DNA of 64,000 bases, taken from Roseovarius dicentrarchi. GTDB lineage: Bacteria > Pseudomonadota > Alphaproteobacteria > Rhodobacterales > Rhodobacteraceae. Location: the NCBI RefSeq assembly GCF_003316635.1, contig NZ_QNQP01000001.1, positions 124,001 to 188,000 of the forward strand, written 5' to 3'. Under the pieces are notes generated by a model that was not told the DNA's origin, ran no database searches, and was given only the letters and a program-made list of their open reading frames with translations. The position numbers and the translations under genes are program-made. This document shows, one piece after another, positions 55,986 through 64,000 of this stretch. Within the stretch, counting starts at the first letter, position 1. Each line of letters starts with the position of its first letter.

Positions 55986-57148
55986 CGGACACGCCCGCGC
56001 AAGATATCGCCGATTTCGCCCTGAGGCCGCGACCGGGTGAACGCAAACAGCATCCCCACCGCGATCCCGCCGGCAATCAGCGACGAGCCGCCATAGCTGA
56101 CAAATGGCAGCGTCATGCCCTTGGCCGGCAACAGCCGCACCGCGACACCCATGTTGATCATCGCCTGCACGCCAAACGCGCAGGCCAGCCCGGTCCCGGC
56201 CAGCCGGATGAACGGATCACGCTCGCGCATCAGGCGCATCAGCGACCGCACCACGATGGTGGCATAAAGCGCGATCACGATCAGCACCAAGACCAGGCCA
56301 TACTCCTCGGCCGCGACGGCGATGATGAAATCGGTATGCGCATCGGGCAGCGACCATTTAACCGTGCCCTCGCCCACGCCGACCCCGAAAAACCCGCCTT
56401 CCTGAATGGCGTTGGTGGCAAATCCCAGCTGAGTCGTGGGGTCCACGTCGGGCGACAAAAACCCGTCGATGCGGCGCGCGAAGTGCTGCGAGTTTGAATA
56501 GGCGAACGAGCCCGCCAGCACCACCAGCCCCGCCATTGCCGCCAGCAGCAGGATCGGCGCGCCGGCCACGAAATACATCACGCCCCACGCAAACAGAACC
56601 AGCGACGCCTGCCCGAAATCAGGCTGAAGCGCCAGAAATGCAACGATAATCAGCGTAAGGATGAAAGACCAGCTCATGCCGGGCGGCCCGCCTACCTCGC
56701 GGCTGGCGGCCATCATCCATGCGGCGGCAACGACAAAGCCGGGCTTGAGAAATTCCGATGGCTGCACCGAGGCAAATCCCAGCGAATACCAGCGCACGGC
56801 GCCCTTGCCGAAATCCGTGCCCAGAAACGGCAGCATCATCAGCGCCAGCAAGGACAGCAAGAATCCGATGACGGCCAACCGCCGCACCAGCGCCGGCCCC
56901 ATCATCGACGTCAGCAGCATGGCGATCATCGCCATCCCGCCGAAAAATGTCTGTCTCTGAACATAATGGAACGGCGCGAATCCGTTCTTTTCCGCCAGCG
57001 GCGGCGACGCCGCAAACCCCAGCAGCAACCCGATCCCGAACAGGATCAAAACGCAGGAGATCGACCATTTGTCGATCGTCCGCCACCATTTGGGAAGGAC
57101 CGGCTCGACATCCCGAATGGGAGCCGATCCATAGACCATTTCTGTCAT
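55982..57148 (-). CDS. ftsW: Septal peptidoglycan glycosyltransferase FtsW
   Basis: 388 aa SEDS-family polytopic membrane protein with about ten TM segments. Conserved blocks are [19 protein letters not shown] (catalytic-region Asp in DFGQ), [21 protein letters not shown] and [20 protein letters not shown]. It polymerises lipid II with FtsI. It is the first gene of the leftward block and diverges from the flavoprotein gene, so a promoter should lie in 57149-57284. Confidence 0.95.
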   Translation of the reverse strand: MTEMVYGSAPIRDVEPVLPKWWRTIDKWSISCVLILFGIGLLLGFAASPPLAEKNGFAPFHYVQRQTFFGGMAMIAMLLTSMMGPALVRRLAVIGFLLSLLALMMLPFLGTDFGKGAVRWYSLGFASVQPSEFLKPGFVVAAAWMMAASREVGGPPGMSWSFILTLIIVAFLALQPDFGQASLVLFAWGVMYFVAGAPILLLAAMAGLVVLAGSFAYSNSQHFARRIDGFLSPDVDPTTQLGFATNAIQEGGFFGVGVGEGTVKWSLPDAHTDFIIAVAAEEYGLVLVLIVIALYATIVVRSLMRLMRERDPFIRLAGTGLACAFGVQAMINMGVAVRLLPAKGMTLPFVSYGGSSLIAGGIAVGMLFAFTRSRPQGEIGDILRGRVR

Positions 57149-57284
57149 GACACCCGCCGATTTCCGCCTCAGAACATTGCCCCTTTGCGGGGTCTATCGG
57201 ATCACTCTAGCAGGACATGCGCGGCGAGGAAAGCGTTCTGACACACGCTTGACCACGCGCGCCGCTTCGGGCAGGGCATGGCGG

Positions 57285-58484
57285 ATGCAAGTTGATACGC
57301 TGATCCTGGGCGCCGGCGCTGCCGGCATGATGTGCGCTGCGCAATGCGGCGGGCGCACGCTGATCATCGACCACGCCAAGGCGCCGGGCGAAAAGATCCG
57401 CATTTCGGGGGGCGGACGCTGCAATTTCACCAATCTCTATACCGCGCCGGATAACTTTCTGTCCGCAAATCCGCATTTCTGCAAATCCGCGCTGGGGCGC
57501 TATACTCAGTGGGATTTCATCGCACTGGTCGAAGAGTACCGCATTGCCTGGCACGAAAAGACGCTGGGCCAGCTTTTTTGCGATAATTCAGCCAAGGACA
57601 TCGTCGCAATGCTGCGCAGCGAAATGGCCCGCGCCGGCGCCGATCTGTGGCTGCATACCAGCCTGTCCGATCTGCGCCATGACGGGACTGACTTTGTTGC
57701 GACGCTGGAGGCCCAGGGCGCGCGCCGCAGCGTGACCGCGCGCAATCTTGTGCTGGCGACGGGCGGTAAATCCATCCCCAAGATGGGCGCGACGGGTCTT
57801 GCCTATGATGTTGCGCGCCAGTTTGGCCTGACCGTGACCGATACCCGCGCGGGCCTTGTGCCATTCACCTTCCCCGAGGGGCGCTTTGCCGATCTGGCAG
57901 GCGTGGCCCTGCCCGTTCGGGCGCAGGCGGGAACCGCCAGCTTTGACGAGGCGATGCTGTTCACCCATCGCGGGCTATCAGGCCCGGCAATGTTGCAAAT
58001 CTCGTCCTACTGGCAGGACGGCGCGCCCATTACCGTCAATCTGGACCCCCAGGGCACATTGCTCGACACCCTGCGCAATCAGCGCGCGCGCGCGGGCCGC
58101 CACAACCTGACGACCGAACTGGCGCGCCACCTGCCCGCCCGGCTGATCGCCGCCCTGCCCGCCCAGACCGGGCTGAGCCTTGCGGGAAATCTGGCGGACC
58201 AAAGCGATGCGGCCCTGACGCGACTATGCGGCGCCCTGTCAAACTGGCAACTCACCCCCGGCGGCACCGAAGGCTACCGCACCGCCGAGGTGACCCTGGG
58301 CGGGATCGACACCGCGGGCGTCAGCTCGAAAACGATGGAGGCGCGCAGCCTGCCCGGCCTTTACGTCATTGGCGAGGCGCTGGATGTGACGGGCTGGCTG
58401 GGCGGCTACAACTTCCAATGGGCCTGGGCCTCCGGCGCTGCCGCAGGCCGCGCGATCAGTGAAAAAACCAACCGCGCCCCCTGA
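57285..58484 (+). CDS. HI0933-like (YhiN family) NAD(P)/FAD-dependent flavoprotein
   Basis: 399 aa from the ATG at 57285 (MQVDTLILGAGAAGMMCA); an in-frame extension back to 57147 lacks similarity. FAD-binding GAGAAG at residues 9-14, the family hallmark KIRISGGGRCNFTN, LVLATGGKSIPKMGATG, and the C-terminal VTGWLGGYNFQWAWASGAAAGRA. The family (BaiN/YhiN-like) contains flavoproteins mostly of unassigned substrate. Divergent from ftsW. Confidence 0.88.
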   Translation: MQVDTLILGAGAAGMMCAAQCGGRTLIIDHAKAPGEKIRISGGGRCNFTNLYTAPDNFLSANPHFCKSALGRYTQWDFIALVEEYRIAWHEKTLGQLFCDNSAKDIVAMLRSEMARAGADLWLHTSLSDLRHDGTDFVATLEAQGARRSVTARNLVLATGGKSIPKMGATGLAYDVARQFGLTVTDTRAGLVPFTFPEGRFADLAGVALPVRAQAGTASFDEAMLFTHRGLSGPAMLQISSYWQDGAPITVNLDPQGTLLDTLRNQRARAGRHNLTTELARHLPARLIAALPAQTGLSLAGNLADQSDAALTRLCGALSNWQLTPGGTEGYRTAEVTLGGIDTAGVSSKTMEARSLPGLYVIGEALDVTGWLGGYNFQWAWASGAAAGRAISEKTNRAP

Positions 58485-58495
58485 CGCGGCCCATG

Positions 58496-58519
58496 TTTTT
58501 TCTTGGTCCAAATACCCAA
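58496..58519 (-). repeat. Short dispersed palindromic element, copy 3
   Basis: On the minus strand TTGGGTATTTGGACCAAG plus AAAAAA, 43 nt after the map stop; on the plus strand it begins 11 nt after the flavoprotein stop. It is identical to copy 2 downstream of pyrG. Confidence 0.7.
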
Positions 58520-58562
58520 TCAACATAAGATTTTTCTGCGAAAAATCGGATACCGCGCGCTG

Positions 58563-59429
58563 TCAGTTGTAGGTAGGGTGAAACAATCCGCCGGGGGACA
58601 GGGTGAAAATCTCGGCCCCGGTTGCCGTCACGCCGATGGAATGCTCGAACTGCGCCGACAGCGATTTATCGCGCGTGATCGCCGTCCAGTCATCCGCCAG
58701 AACCTTGGTTTCGGGACGGCCCAGGTTGATCATCGGCTCGATGGTGAAAAACATGCCCTCTTCCAGCACGGCGCCGGTTCCGGCGCGCCCGAAATGCAGC
58801 ACGTTGGGCGGCGCATGGAACACGCGGCCCAGACCGTGACCGCAAAAGTCGCGCACCACCGATGTCTGGTGCGCTTCGGCATAGGCCTGAATGGCGTGGC
58901 CGATATCGCCGAAGGTATTGCCCGGCTTCACCGCCTCGATCCCGACCATCAGCGCGTCATGGGTGACCTGAATCAACCGCTCGGCATAGGCTTTGGGTTT
59001 GCCTGCGACATACATGCGGCTGGTATCGCCGAACCAGCCATCGACGATGACGGTGACGTCGATATTCAGGATGTCGCCGTCCTTGAGGCTGTCATCTGCG
59101 CGCGCGTGCGAGTCGTTTTTCCATTTCGGAATTTTGCCGCCGGGAATGCCGTGGCACACGACATGGTTCACGCTGATGCAGCTGGCGTGGCGATAGCCCT
59201 TGTAGCCGATCGTGGCGGACGTGGCGCCCGCGTCATTGACCATACCCTCGATCAGCGCATCCAGCGCGGCGGTGGTCTGGCCCACGATGATATGGGGCGC
59301 GATGTCATCAAGGATCTGTGCGGCCAGTGCCCCGGCCCGGTGCATGCCCGCGAAATCTGCGGCCTCGTGAATGCGAATTCCGTCGCGCGTGGTGCGTCCG
59401 CGATGCTGATCTGTCACGTTTGGCCTCAT
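58563..59429 (-). CDS. map: Type I methionine aminopeptidase
   Basis: 288 aa. It removes N-terminal Met from nascent proteins. The pita-bread fold motifs are NHVVCHGIPG, DILNIDVTVIVDGWFGDTSRMY (two metal Asp), CGHGLGRVFHAPPNVLHFG (metal His) and EEGMFFTIEPM (metal Glu), with a final metal Glu in FEHSIGVT. It is slightly longer than E. coli Map because of its N-terminus. Confidence 0.95.
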   Translation of the reverse strand: MRPNVTDQHRGRTTRDGIRIHEAADFAGMHRAGALAAQILDDIAPHIIVGQTTAALDALIEGMVNDAGATSATIGYKGYRHASCISVNHVVCHGIPGGKIPKWKNDSHARADDSLKDGDILNIDVTVIVDGWFGDTSRMYVAGKPKAYAERLIQVTHDALMVGIEAVKPGNTFGDIGHAIQAYAEAHQTSVVRDFCGHGLGRVFHAPPNVLHFGRAGTGAVLEEGMFFTIEPMINLGRPETKVLADDWTAITRDKSLSAQFEHSIGVTATGAEIFTLSPGGLFHPTYN

Positions 59430-59544
59430 CCTTGGTGTCTTTGCGCCTCTTTACTGCGCAAATGTGCAAAGGGCCAGAGCGCGGCGATCTTTGCGGGCAG
59501 CGCAATTTGAGCATGTCAGGACAGGTGAAAGCGCCTTGGATGGC

Positions 59545-60246
59545 TCATTCGCAAGGGAGCTGCGGGCCTAATGTGATCTGCGTTTGCGTGATCACAGTTG
59601 CGTGCGCCATGATTTCGACGCCTGCGGCGCGCGCATCGTTCAGCGCGGCGGCGTAGGCCGGGTCGATATCTGCGGCGGTTGCAACGCTTGTGCAATCGCT
59701 GCGCTGGACCAGATAAAGCAAGACCGCGCGCTGGCCGTTGCGCGCGACCTGCGCCAGTTCGGCCAGATGACGTGCGCCGCGTTCGGTGCGCGTGTCGGGA
59801 AATTCGGCCAGCGCGCCCTGCCGGCGCAGCGTGACGGATTTCACTTCGACATAGGCATCCGGGCGCCCGGCGCCTTGCAGCAGGAAATCGATACGGCTTT
59901 TGGCGCCGTAGCGTTGCTCGGGCAGGATGCTGTCATATCCCGCAAGCGCCGCGATCCGGCCCGCGCGCAGCGCCGCGCCGACAACGCGATTGGCCGCCGC
60001 GGTATCGACGCAGGCATAGTGGCCGCCCGGCAGTTCGACCAGACGCCACGCGTAGTCCAGCTTTTTCTTCGGGTCATCATTTGGCTCGATCCAGACGGGC
60101 AGGCCCGGCTCGGCAAGGCCGGTCATGCGGCCGGGATTGGCGCAATGGGCCACCACCTGCCCGCCACCGGGCAGCTGGATATCCGCGAGGAAGCGTTTAT
60201 ATCGCCGGATCAATACGCCGGGCTCAAGAGGGGTTTGAAACCGCAT
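59545..60246 (-). CDS. sfsA: DNA-binding protein / sugar fermentation stimulation protein SfsA
   Basis: 233 aa from the ATG at 60246 (MRFQTPLEPGVLIRRYKRFLADI); an upstream in-frame start at 60291 adds unmatched residues. An N-terminal OB-like region precedes a nuclease-like domain with SRIDFLL and DAYVEVKSVTL (PD-(D/E)xK pattern). E. coli SfsA affects maltose gene expression; its molecular role remains unclear. It diverges from the next gene across 47 bp. Confidence 0.92.
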   Translation of the reverse strand: MRFQTPLEPGVLIRRYKRFLADIQLPGGGQVVAHCANPGRMTGLAEPGLPVWIEPNDDPKKKLDYAWRLVELPGGHYACVDTAAANRVVGAALRAGRIAALAGYDSILPEQRYGAKSRIDFLLQGAGRPDAYVEVKSVTLRRQGALAEFPDTRTERGARHLAELAQVARNGQRAVLLYLVQRSDCTSVATAADIDPAYAAALNDARAAGVEIMAHATVITQTQITLGPQLPCE

Positions 60247-60293
60247 GGGCGCGGCCCTATACCCAAGATGAGGCCCGATCAAGGAGAACACCG

Positions 60294-61013
60294 ATGTCGA
60301 ACCCTACCGCCGCCATGCTGGTGATCGGCGACGAAATCCTTTCAGGGCGCACGCGCGACAGCAACACCCATCATCTGGCCGGCGTTCTGACCGCCGCCGG
60401 TATTGCCTTGGCCGAGGCGCGCGTTGTCAGCGATGACGCCAGCGCGATTGCGGGCGCTGTTCAGGCGCTGAGCGCCGCGCATACGTATGTCTTTACCTCC
60501 GGCGGGATCGGCCCGACGCATGACGATATTACCGCAGACGCCGTGGCGCGCGCGTTTGATGCCCCGATTGATGTGCGCGAAGATGCGCGCGCCATCCTTG
60601 CCGCGCATTACGAAAAGGCAGGGATTGAACTGAACGCGGCCCGCCTGCGCATGGCGCGCATTCCCGATGGTGCCGCGCTGATCGAAAACCCGGTCAGCGC
60701 GGCGCCCGGTTTCATCATCGGCAATGTGCATGTCATGGCCGGCGTGCCCAAGATATTCGAGGCGATGGTTGCCTCTGTCCTGCCGACGCTGACGGGCGGT
60801 GCGCCGTTGATGTCGCGCAGCATGGATATCTTTCGCGGCGAGGGCGACATTGCCGGCCCGCTGGGCGAGGTGGCGGCGCGGTATCCGCAGCTTAGCTTTG
60901 GGTCCTACCCGTTTCAGCGCAGCGGCGCGCATGGTGCCAATGTGGTGGCGCGCGGTCAGGACGCCGGCGCGCTGGACGCTGCCATGGCCGACCTGGCGGA
61001 GCAGTTTGCGTGA
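60294..61013 (+). CDS. Competence/damage-inducible CinA N-terminal-type (MoCF-binding) protein
   Basis: 239 aa from the ATG at 60294 with an AAGGAG binding site. The MoaB/MogA/CinA fold is shown by AAMLVIGDEILSGRTRDSNTHHLAGVL and TSGGIGPTHDDITADAVARAF. It lacks the C-terminal nicotinamide-nucleotide deamidase domain of full CinA. Relatives bind molybdopterin or hydrolyse ADP-ribose compounds; the role here is open. The stop overlaps the next start (ATGA). Confidence 0.85.
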   Translation: MSNPTAAMLVIGDEILSGRTRDSNTHHLAGVLTAAGIALAEARVVSDDASAIAGAVQALSAAHTYVFTSGGIGPTHDDITADAVARAFDAPIDVREDARAILAAHYEKAGIELNAARLRMARIPDGAALIENPVSAAPGFIIGNVHVMAGVPKIFEAMVASVLPTLTGGAPLMSRSMDIFRGEGDIAGPLGEVAARYPQLSFGSYPFQRSGAHGANVVARGQDAGALDAAMADLAEQFA

Positions 61014-61750
61014 TGACGCCCGACGCGCGCAGACTGTTCCGCGCGCTGGAGGCGACGTGGCCCGCCCATGCCGCGCACAAGCTGGGGCCATGGCTGCTGC
61101 GCGAGGGGCGCGGCGGCGGCAAGCGGGTGTCGGCGGCGTCCGCGCATGCCCCGGCGACGCATGCAGATCTGGCACAGGCAGAGGGCGCGATGGACAGCAT
61201 GGGGCAACCGCGCTGCTTCATGATCCGGGGCGGCGAGACGGGCCTGGACGCGCTGCTGGCGCAGGCGGGGTATGAGGTGATCGATCCCGTTACGATCTAT
61301 GCGGCGCCGCTGGATGCGCTGAAGATGGACACGCCCGCCCCGACCGCCAGCTTTCATCTGTGGGAGCCGCTCGCGATCCAGCACGAGATCTGGCACAGCG
61401 GCGGGATCGGCCCGGCGCGCATCGACGTGATGTACCGCGCAGGCGGCGCGAAAACGGCGCTGATGGGGCGCCGGGACGGGCATGTCGTCGCCACCGGATT
61501 TGCCGCGATAGACGGCGCCACCGCGATGGTGCATGCGCTGGAAGTGCTGCCCGGCTACCGCAGGCAAGGCGTGGCCCGCGCGTTGATGCTGGAGGCGGCG
61601 CGATGGGCCATCCCCCTTAGCGCCGCGCATCTGGCCGTCGCCTGCACTGCGACGAACAGCGCCGCGACCGCGCTCTATACATCCATGGGGATGCGCAGCG
61701 CCTGCCGCTATCATTACCGGCAGCAGCCTGCATCGGGCGCGCGCGCATGA
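61010..61750 (+). CDS. GNAT-family N-acetyltransferase
   Basis: 246 aa; the start ATGATG overlaps the preceding stop. The C-terminal GNAT fold carries HALEVLPGYRRQGVARALMLEAARWA (acetyl-CoA loop RRQGVA) and ACTATNSAATALYTSMGM. The N-terminal half resembles a degenerate GNAT domain, as in tandem acetyltransferases. The acceptor substrate is unknown. It overlaps the OmpA-family gene by 4 nt. Confidence 0.85.
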   Translation: MMTPDARRLFRALEATWPAHAAHKLGPWLLREGRGGGKRVSAASAHAPATHADLAQAEGAMDSMGQPRCFMIRGGETGLDALLAQAGYEVIDPVTIYAAPLDALKMDTPAPTASFHLWEPLAIQHEIWHSGGIGPARIDVMYRAGGAKTALMGRRDGHVVATGFAAIDGATAMVHALEVLPGYRRQGVARALMLEAARWAIPLSAAHLAVACTATNSAATALYTSMGMRSACRYHYRQQPASGARA

Positions 61751-62688
61751 CCGCGCTGGTGCGATCCCCGGCGCTGATCGCCGCCGTGCTGGCCACCTTT
61801 GCCGCGCCATTGGCGGCGCAGGAGCTGGCCCTGCCCGCCAATGCCATGCTGATGCGCGAGGCGGTCGATGACAGCGGCGGTCATGCCGTGCCGACAGGCC
61901 CGTGGTCGGAGGGCACCGTGCCGACGCAGGCCGCGCAGGGCCGCGTGACACGGCAGGCGTGGCGCATTGCAGGCGCGCCTGTCGCCACCCCGCAGCTGAC
62001 CGATACGCTGGCGGCGCAGCTGGACGCGGCGGGATACAGTCCAATCTATCGCTGCGCGTCGGCGGTCTGCGGGGGGTTCGACTTCCGCTTTGCCCTGACC
62101 GTGCTGCCACCGCCCGAGATGTTCGTCGATCTGTTCGACTATCATTACCTGTCGGCGCGCAAACCATCGGGCGACCAGGATGCCTATGTCACGCTGCTGG
62201 TCAGCCGGTCCGGAACCGATACCTATGTGCAGATCACCCGGATCAGCCCCGGCACGGTCGCGAACCGGCCCCCCGCCGCAGCGCCGCCGGGCGCGGCCCC
62301 TGTGCCGTCCGCGCCCTTGGTCCAGGCCCTGACGCAGCGCGGTCATGCGGTGCTGCCCGATCTGGATTTTGCCACCGGCGCCGATACGCTTGGCCCCGGT
62401 CCGTTCACATCGCTCACTGCGCTGGCGTCATTCCTGAAGGCAGGCAGCGACAGGCGCATTGCGCTGGTCGGGCATACCGACACGGTCGGCGGGCTGGCGC
62501 CCAATCTGGCCCTGTCGCGGCGCCGGGCGCAGGCGGTGATGCAACGCCTGATTGACGCGCATGGCGTCGCGCCCGCACAGCTGGAGGCCGATGGCATTGC
62601 GTACCTCTCGCCCACCGCACCCAACACCACAGACGCCGGGCGCGAAGCGAACCGCCGGGTCGAGGCGGTCCTGCTGAGCGGCGGCTGA
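61747..62688 (+). CDS. OmpA-family protein (peptidoglycan-binding C-terminal domain)
   Basis: 313 aa. A Sec signal peptide (residues about 1-24, cleavage near LAAQE), then a novel-looking region (25-180) with one Cys pair (RCASAVCGG). After a Pro/Ala linker comes an OmpA/MotB domain (about 205-310) with IALVGHTDTVGG, LSRRRAQAVMQRLI and AGREANRRVEAVLL. It probably attaches to peptidoglycan in the periplasm. Translationally coupled to the GNAT gene. Confidence 0.87.
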   Translation: MTALVRSPALIAAVLATFAAPLAAQELALPANAMLMREAVDDSGGHAVPTGPWSEGTVPTQAAQGRVTRQAWRIAGAPVATPQLTDTLAAQLDAAGYSPIYRCASAVCGGFDFRFALTVLPPPEMFVDLFDYHYLSARKPSGDQDAYVTLLVSRSGTDTYVQITRISPGTVANRPPAAAPPGAAPVPSAPLVQALTQRGHAVLPDLDFATGADTLGPGPFTSLTALASFLKAGSDRRIALVGHTDTVGGLAPNLALSRRRAQAVMQRLIDAHGVAPAQLEADGIAYLSPTAPNTTDAGREANRRVEAVLLSGG

Positions 62689-62713
62689 GCCACGCGCCCA
62701 GCCGCGCACAACC

Positions 62714-63976
62714 CTAGACGTGCATTGCGCAGCCATGCGCGGCGCAGGCCGCTGCGATGTGACCCGCCGCCATTGGCGTACGCCGTTTGGGCAGGTAGCT
62801 ATGGATCGGGCGCCCCCGGCCTGCGGCATAGTCCATGCCCACCCCTGCCCAATCGACAGCGGCCCAGGCGGCCCAATCCTCGCCCGCCCAATCGCCAGCC
62901 CAATCGCCCGCTGGCCGGACCTGCGCGGCGGGCTGCTGCCCCTGCCATGCCCAGACGCCGGCATCCGGCGCCGCATCTGCCATCGCCGGGGGGTGCATCG
63001 GCGCGGCCTCGCTATAGTCGACATCGCGCCGCCCTTCGGTAAACGCCTCCAGCGTCTGGTCCCAGCGGGTGCCCTTGATCGTCAGCCCCAAGGAACGCGC
63101 AACCGGGTCATATTCCGCCGTAAACAGCGTTCCGAAGCCCTGCGCATAGCGGTCCTGAAGCAGTGGTTTCGTCAAAAACTGCGCGTTCAGCGTGCGCGGC
63201 GTGGCCTGCATCCGGTCCAGATGCGCGTGCCGCGCGTGGGTCAGGGTAAAGCCGGGGTTGCTGGCCTGCTCCGGCCCGCTTTGGTGGTTGGTGGCGATGG
63301 CGCGCGGGGTGATGCGAATGCCGCCGCCGGGCAGAACCTCGACACCCTTGGTGGCGCCAGACGCATCTGCCAGAACCAGATTATAGGCCATATGCGACGG
63401 CACGCGGCGCAGCGCGGCCAGCGCCTCGTCCACCGTATCGCACGTCTCCAGCAGGTAACGGATGATGGTGGTGATGCCAAAGCCGATGCCGGTTTCCGGG
63501 CGCCCGCCATAGGCAATGGCCACGGCCAGCCCGGCCTCGTTCACGCCATCCGACAGCCCCCAGAGGAATTCGGACATGCCCATCACGGCGCGCCCGCACC
63601 ATTCGCTGCGCAGCAGCATCCCCTCGTTCAGCTCGGGCGCCAGATCGTAGTTGCGCACCAGCCGCACGTCGCCGCCCTGTGCCACAGCGGCCAGCGAACA
63701 GCCGCCCAGATAGGCCGGCGGGCACCATGTGGACAGGAACCGCGCGGCCCGGTCCGACCCGCCCGCAAGCGCGGTCAGGCGGGCATATGTCGGCACCAGT
63801 TCGGGCATGTAGCGGCGCAGCGCATCCTTGCACTCGGCCAGCGACGGGCCGTCATCGCCGCCCTTGGCGATGAACCATCCGCGGTAATCGGGCCAGCAGC
63901 GGCGCCAGCGGGCGGCCCATTTCGGGCCGGGCATGACTTCGGAGATCGCATCGAATTGCAGGGTCAGATCGGTCAT
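62714..63976 (-). CDS. C45-type autoproteolytic acyltransferase/hydrolase with Trp-rich repetitive tail
   Basis: 420 aa from the ATG at 63976 (AAAGGA 8 nt upstream); the ATG at 63994 is an alternative. The NTN-hydrolase core has the presumed self-processing nucleophile C93 in YLGGCSLAA, followed by VRLVRNYDL, LWGLSDGVNEAGLAVA and ATNHQ, as in acyl-CoA:6-aminopenicillanic-acid acyltransferase relatives. After about residue 325 the sequence turns low-complexity, with DWAG-type repeats at about 358-378 and an odd end AAACAAHGCAMHV. Substrate unknown. Convergent with the OmpA-family gene. Confidence 0.8.
   Translation of the reverse strand: MTDLTLQFDAISEVMPGPKWAARWRRCWPDYRGWFIAKGGDDGPSLAECKDALRRYMPELVPTYARLTALAGGSDRAARFLSTWCPPAYLGGCSLAAVAQGGDVRLVRNYDLAPELNEGMLLRSEWCGRAVMGMSEFLWGLSDGVNEAGLAVAIAYGGRPETGIGFGITTIIRYLLETCDTVDEALAALRRVPSHMAYNLVLADASGATKGVEVLPGGGIRITPRAIATNHQSGPEQASNPGFTLTHARHAHLDRMQATPRTLNAQFLTKPLLQDRYAQGFGTLFTAEYDPVARSLGLTIKGTRWDQTLEAFTEGRRDVDYSEAAPMHPPAMADAAPDAGVWAWQGQQPAAQVRPAGDWAGDWAGEDWAAWAAVDWAGVGMDYAAGRGRPIHSYLPKRRTPMAAGHIAAACAAHGCAMHV
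62886..62909. repeat. 12-bp tandem repeat within the C45-type gene
   Basis: GCCCAATCGCC(A/C) occurs twice head-to-tail, with further partial GCCCAATC copies at 62847 and 62873. It encodes the DWAG repeats on the minus strand. Such units can change copy number by slippage. Confidence 0.7.
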
Positions 63977-64000
63977 CTCAAAGGTCCTTTTCATTCAGGA

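Noticed and set aside
1-64000. CRISPR array, prophage or intact insertion sequence
   Set aside because: No regularly spaced repeats, no phage structural genes and no full-length transposase were seen; only a short transposase relic exists.

Overview
The window is chromosomal DNA of a high-GC alphaproteobacterium, most likely a Rhodobacterales (Roseobacter-group) species. The grounds are: a cell-wall/division (dcw) cluster with DUF2484 and DUF2842 genes in it or near it, the RibBX-ribH-nusB order, secG-pyrG adjacency, FtsZ ending in IPAFLRRQ, a biotin-type pyruvate carboxylase, and a mraZ leader that resembles the UpsM sRNA locus of Rhodobacter. No rRNA, CRISPR array, intact insertion sequence or prophage is visible.

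Region 1 (1-8765) is an uptake and regulation block. A leftward branched-chain-amino-acid-type (HAAT) ABC transporter (binding protein, two permeases, two ATPases) diverges from an FCD-type GntR regulator. A divergent LysR regulator / GMC oxidoreductase pair follows. The LivG-like ATPase has a one-base deletion near its 3' end, and its LivF partner has Arg in place of the Walker A lysine.

Region 2 (9051-20228) is a catabolic cluster. It holds a 3-hydroxyacyl-CoA-dehydrogenase-type enzyme, a second complete HAAT transporter, a GST, a sulfurtransferase, an SDR, a HxGTHxD cyclase/hydrolase, a GntR/UTRA repressor, a small ABM-fold protein and a beta-keto acid cleavage enzyme (BKACE). Together they suggest import of a small acid, oxidation of its 3-hydroxyl group and acetyl-CoA-dependent cleavage of the 3-keto acid. 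The substrate cannot be named from sequence.

Region 3 (20644-25100) holds the anaplerotic pyruvate carboxylase gene pyc, tRNA-Gly(GCC), 6S RNA and a small membrane protein gene.

Region 4 (25189-36530) is transcribed leftward: mraZ-rsmH-ftsL-ftsI-murE-murF-mraY-murD, then ribBX-ribH-nusB. Its upstream region (36531-37544) has a terminator-ended leader RNA, three phased MraZ-type boxes, a perfect DnaA box and a cluster of GANTC (CcrM) sites.

Region 5 (37545-42880) holds purA with a DUF2842 gene, divergent secG and pyrG, and about 1.3 kb without an intact gene that contains a transposase relic.

Region 6 (42884-57148) is the other half of the dcw cluster, also leftward: ftsW-murG-murC-(two small membrane proteins)-murB-ddl-ftsQ-ftsA-ftsZ, followed by lpxC, bamD and recN. 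The two dcw halves are separated and lie in swapped order.

Region 7 (57285-64000) is housekeeping and miscellaneous: an HI0933-like flavoprotein, map, sfsA, a translationally coupled MoCF-binding protein/GNAT/OmpA trio, and a C45-type autoproteolytic hydrolase with a Trp-rich repetitive tail. A short palindromic element recurs three times just after stop codons (37511, 41563, 58496).
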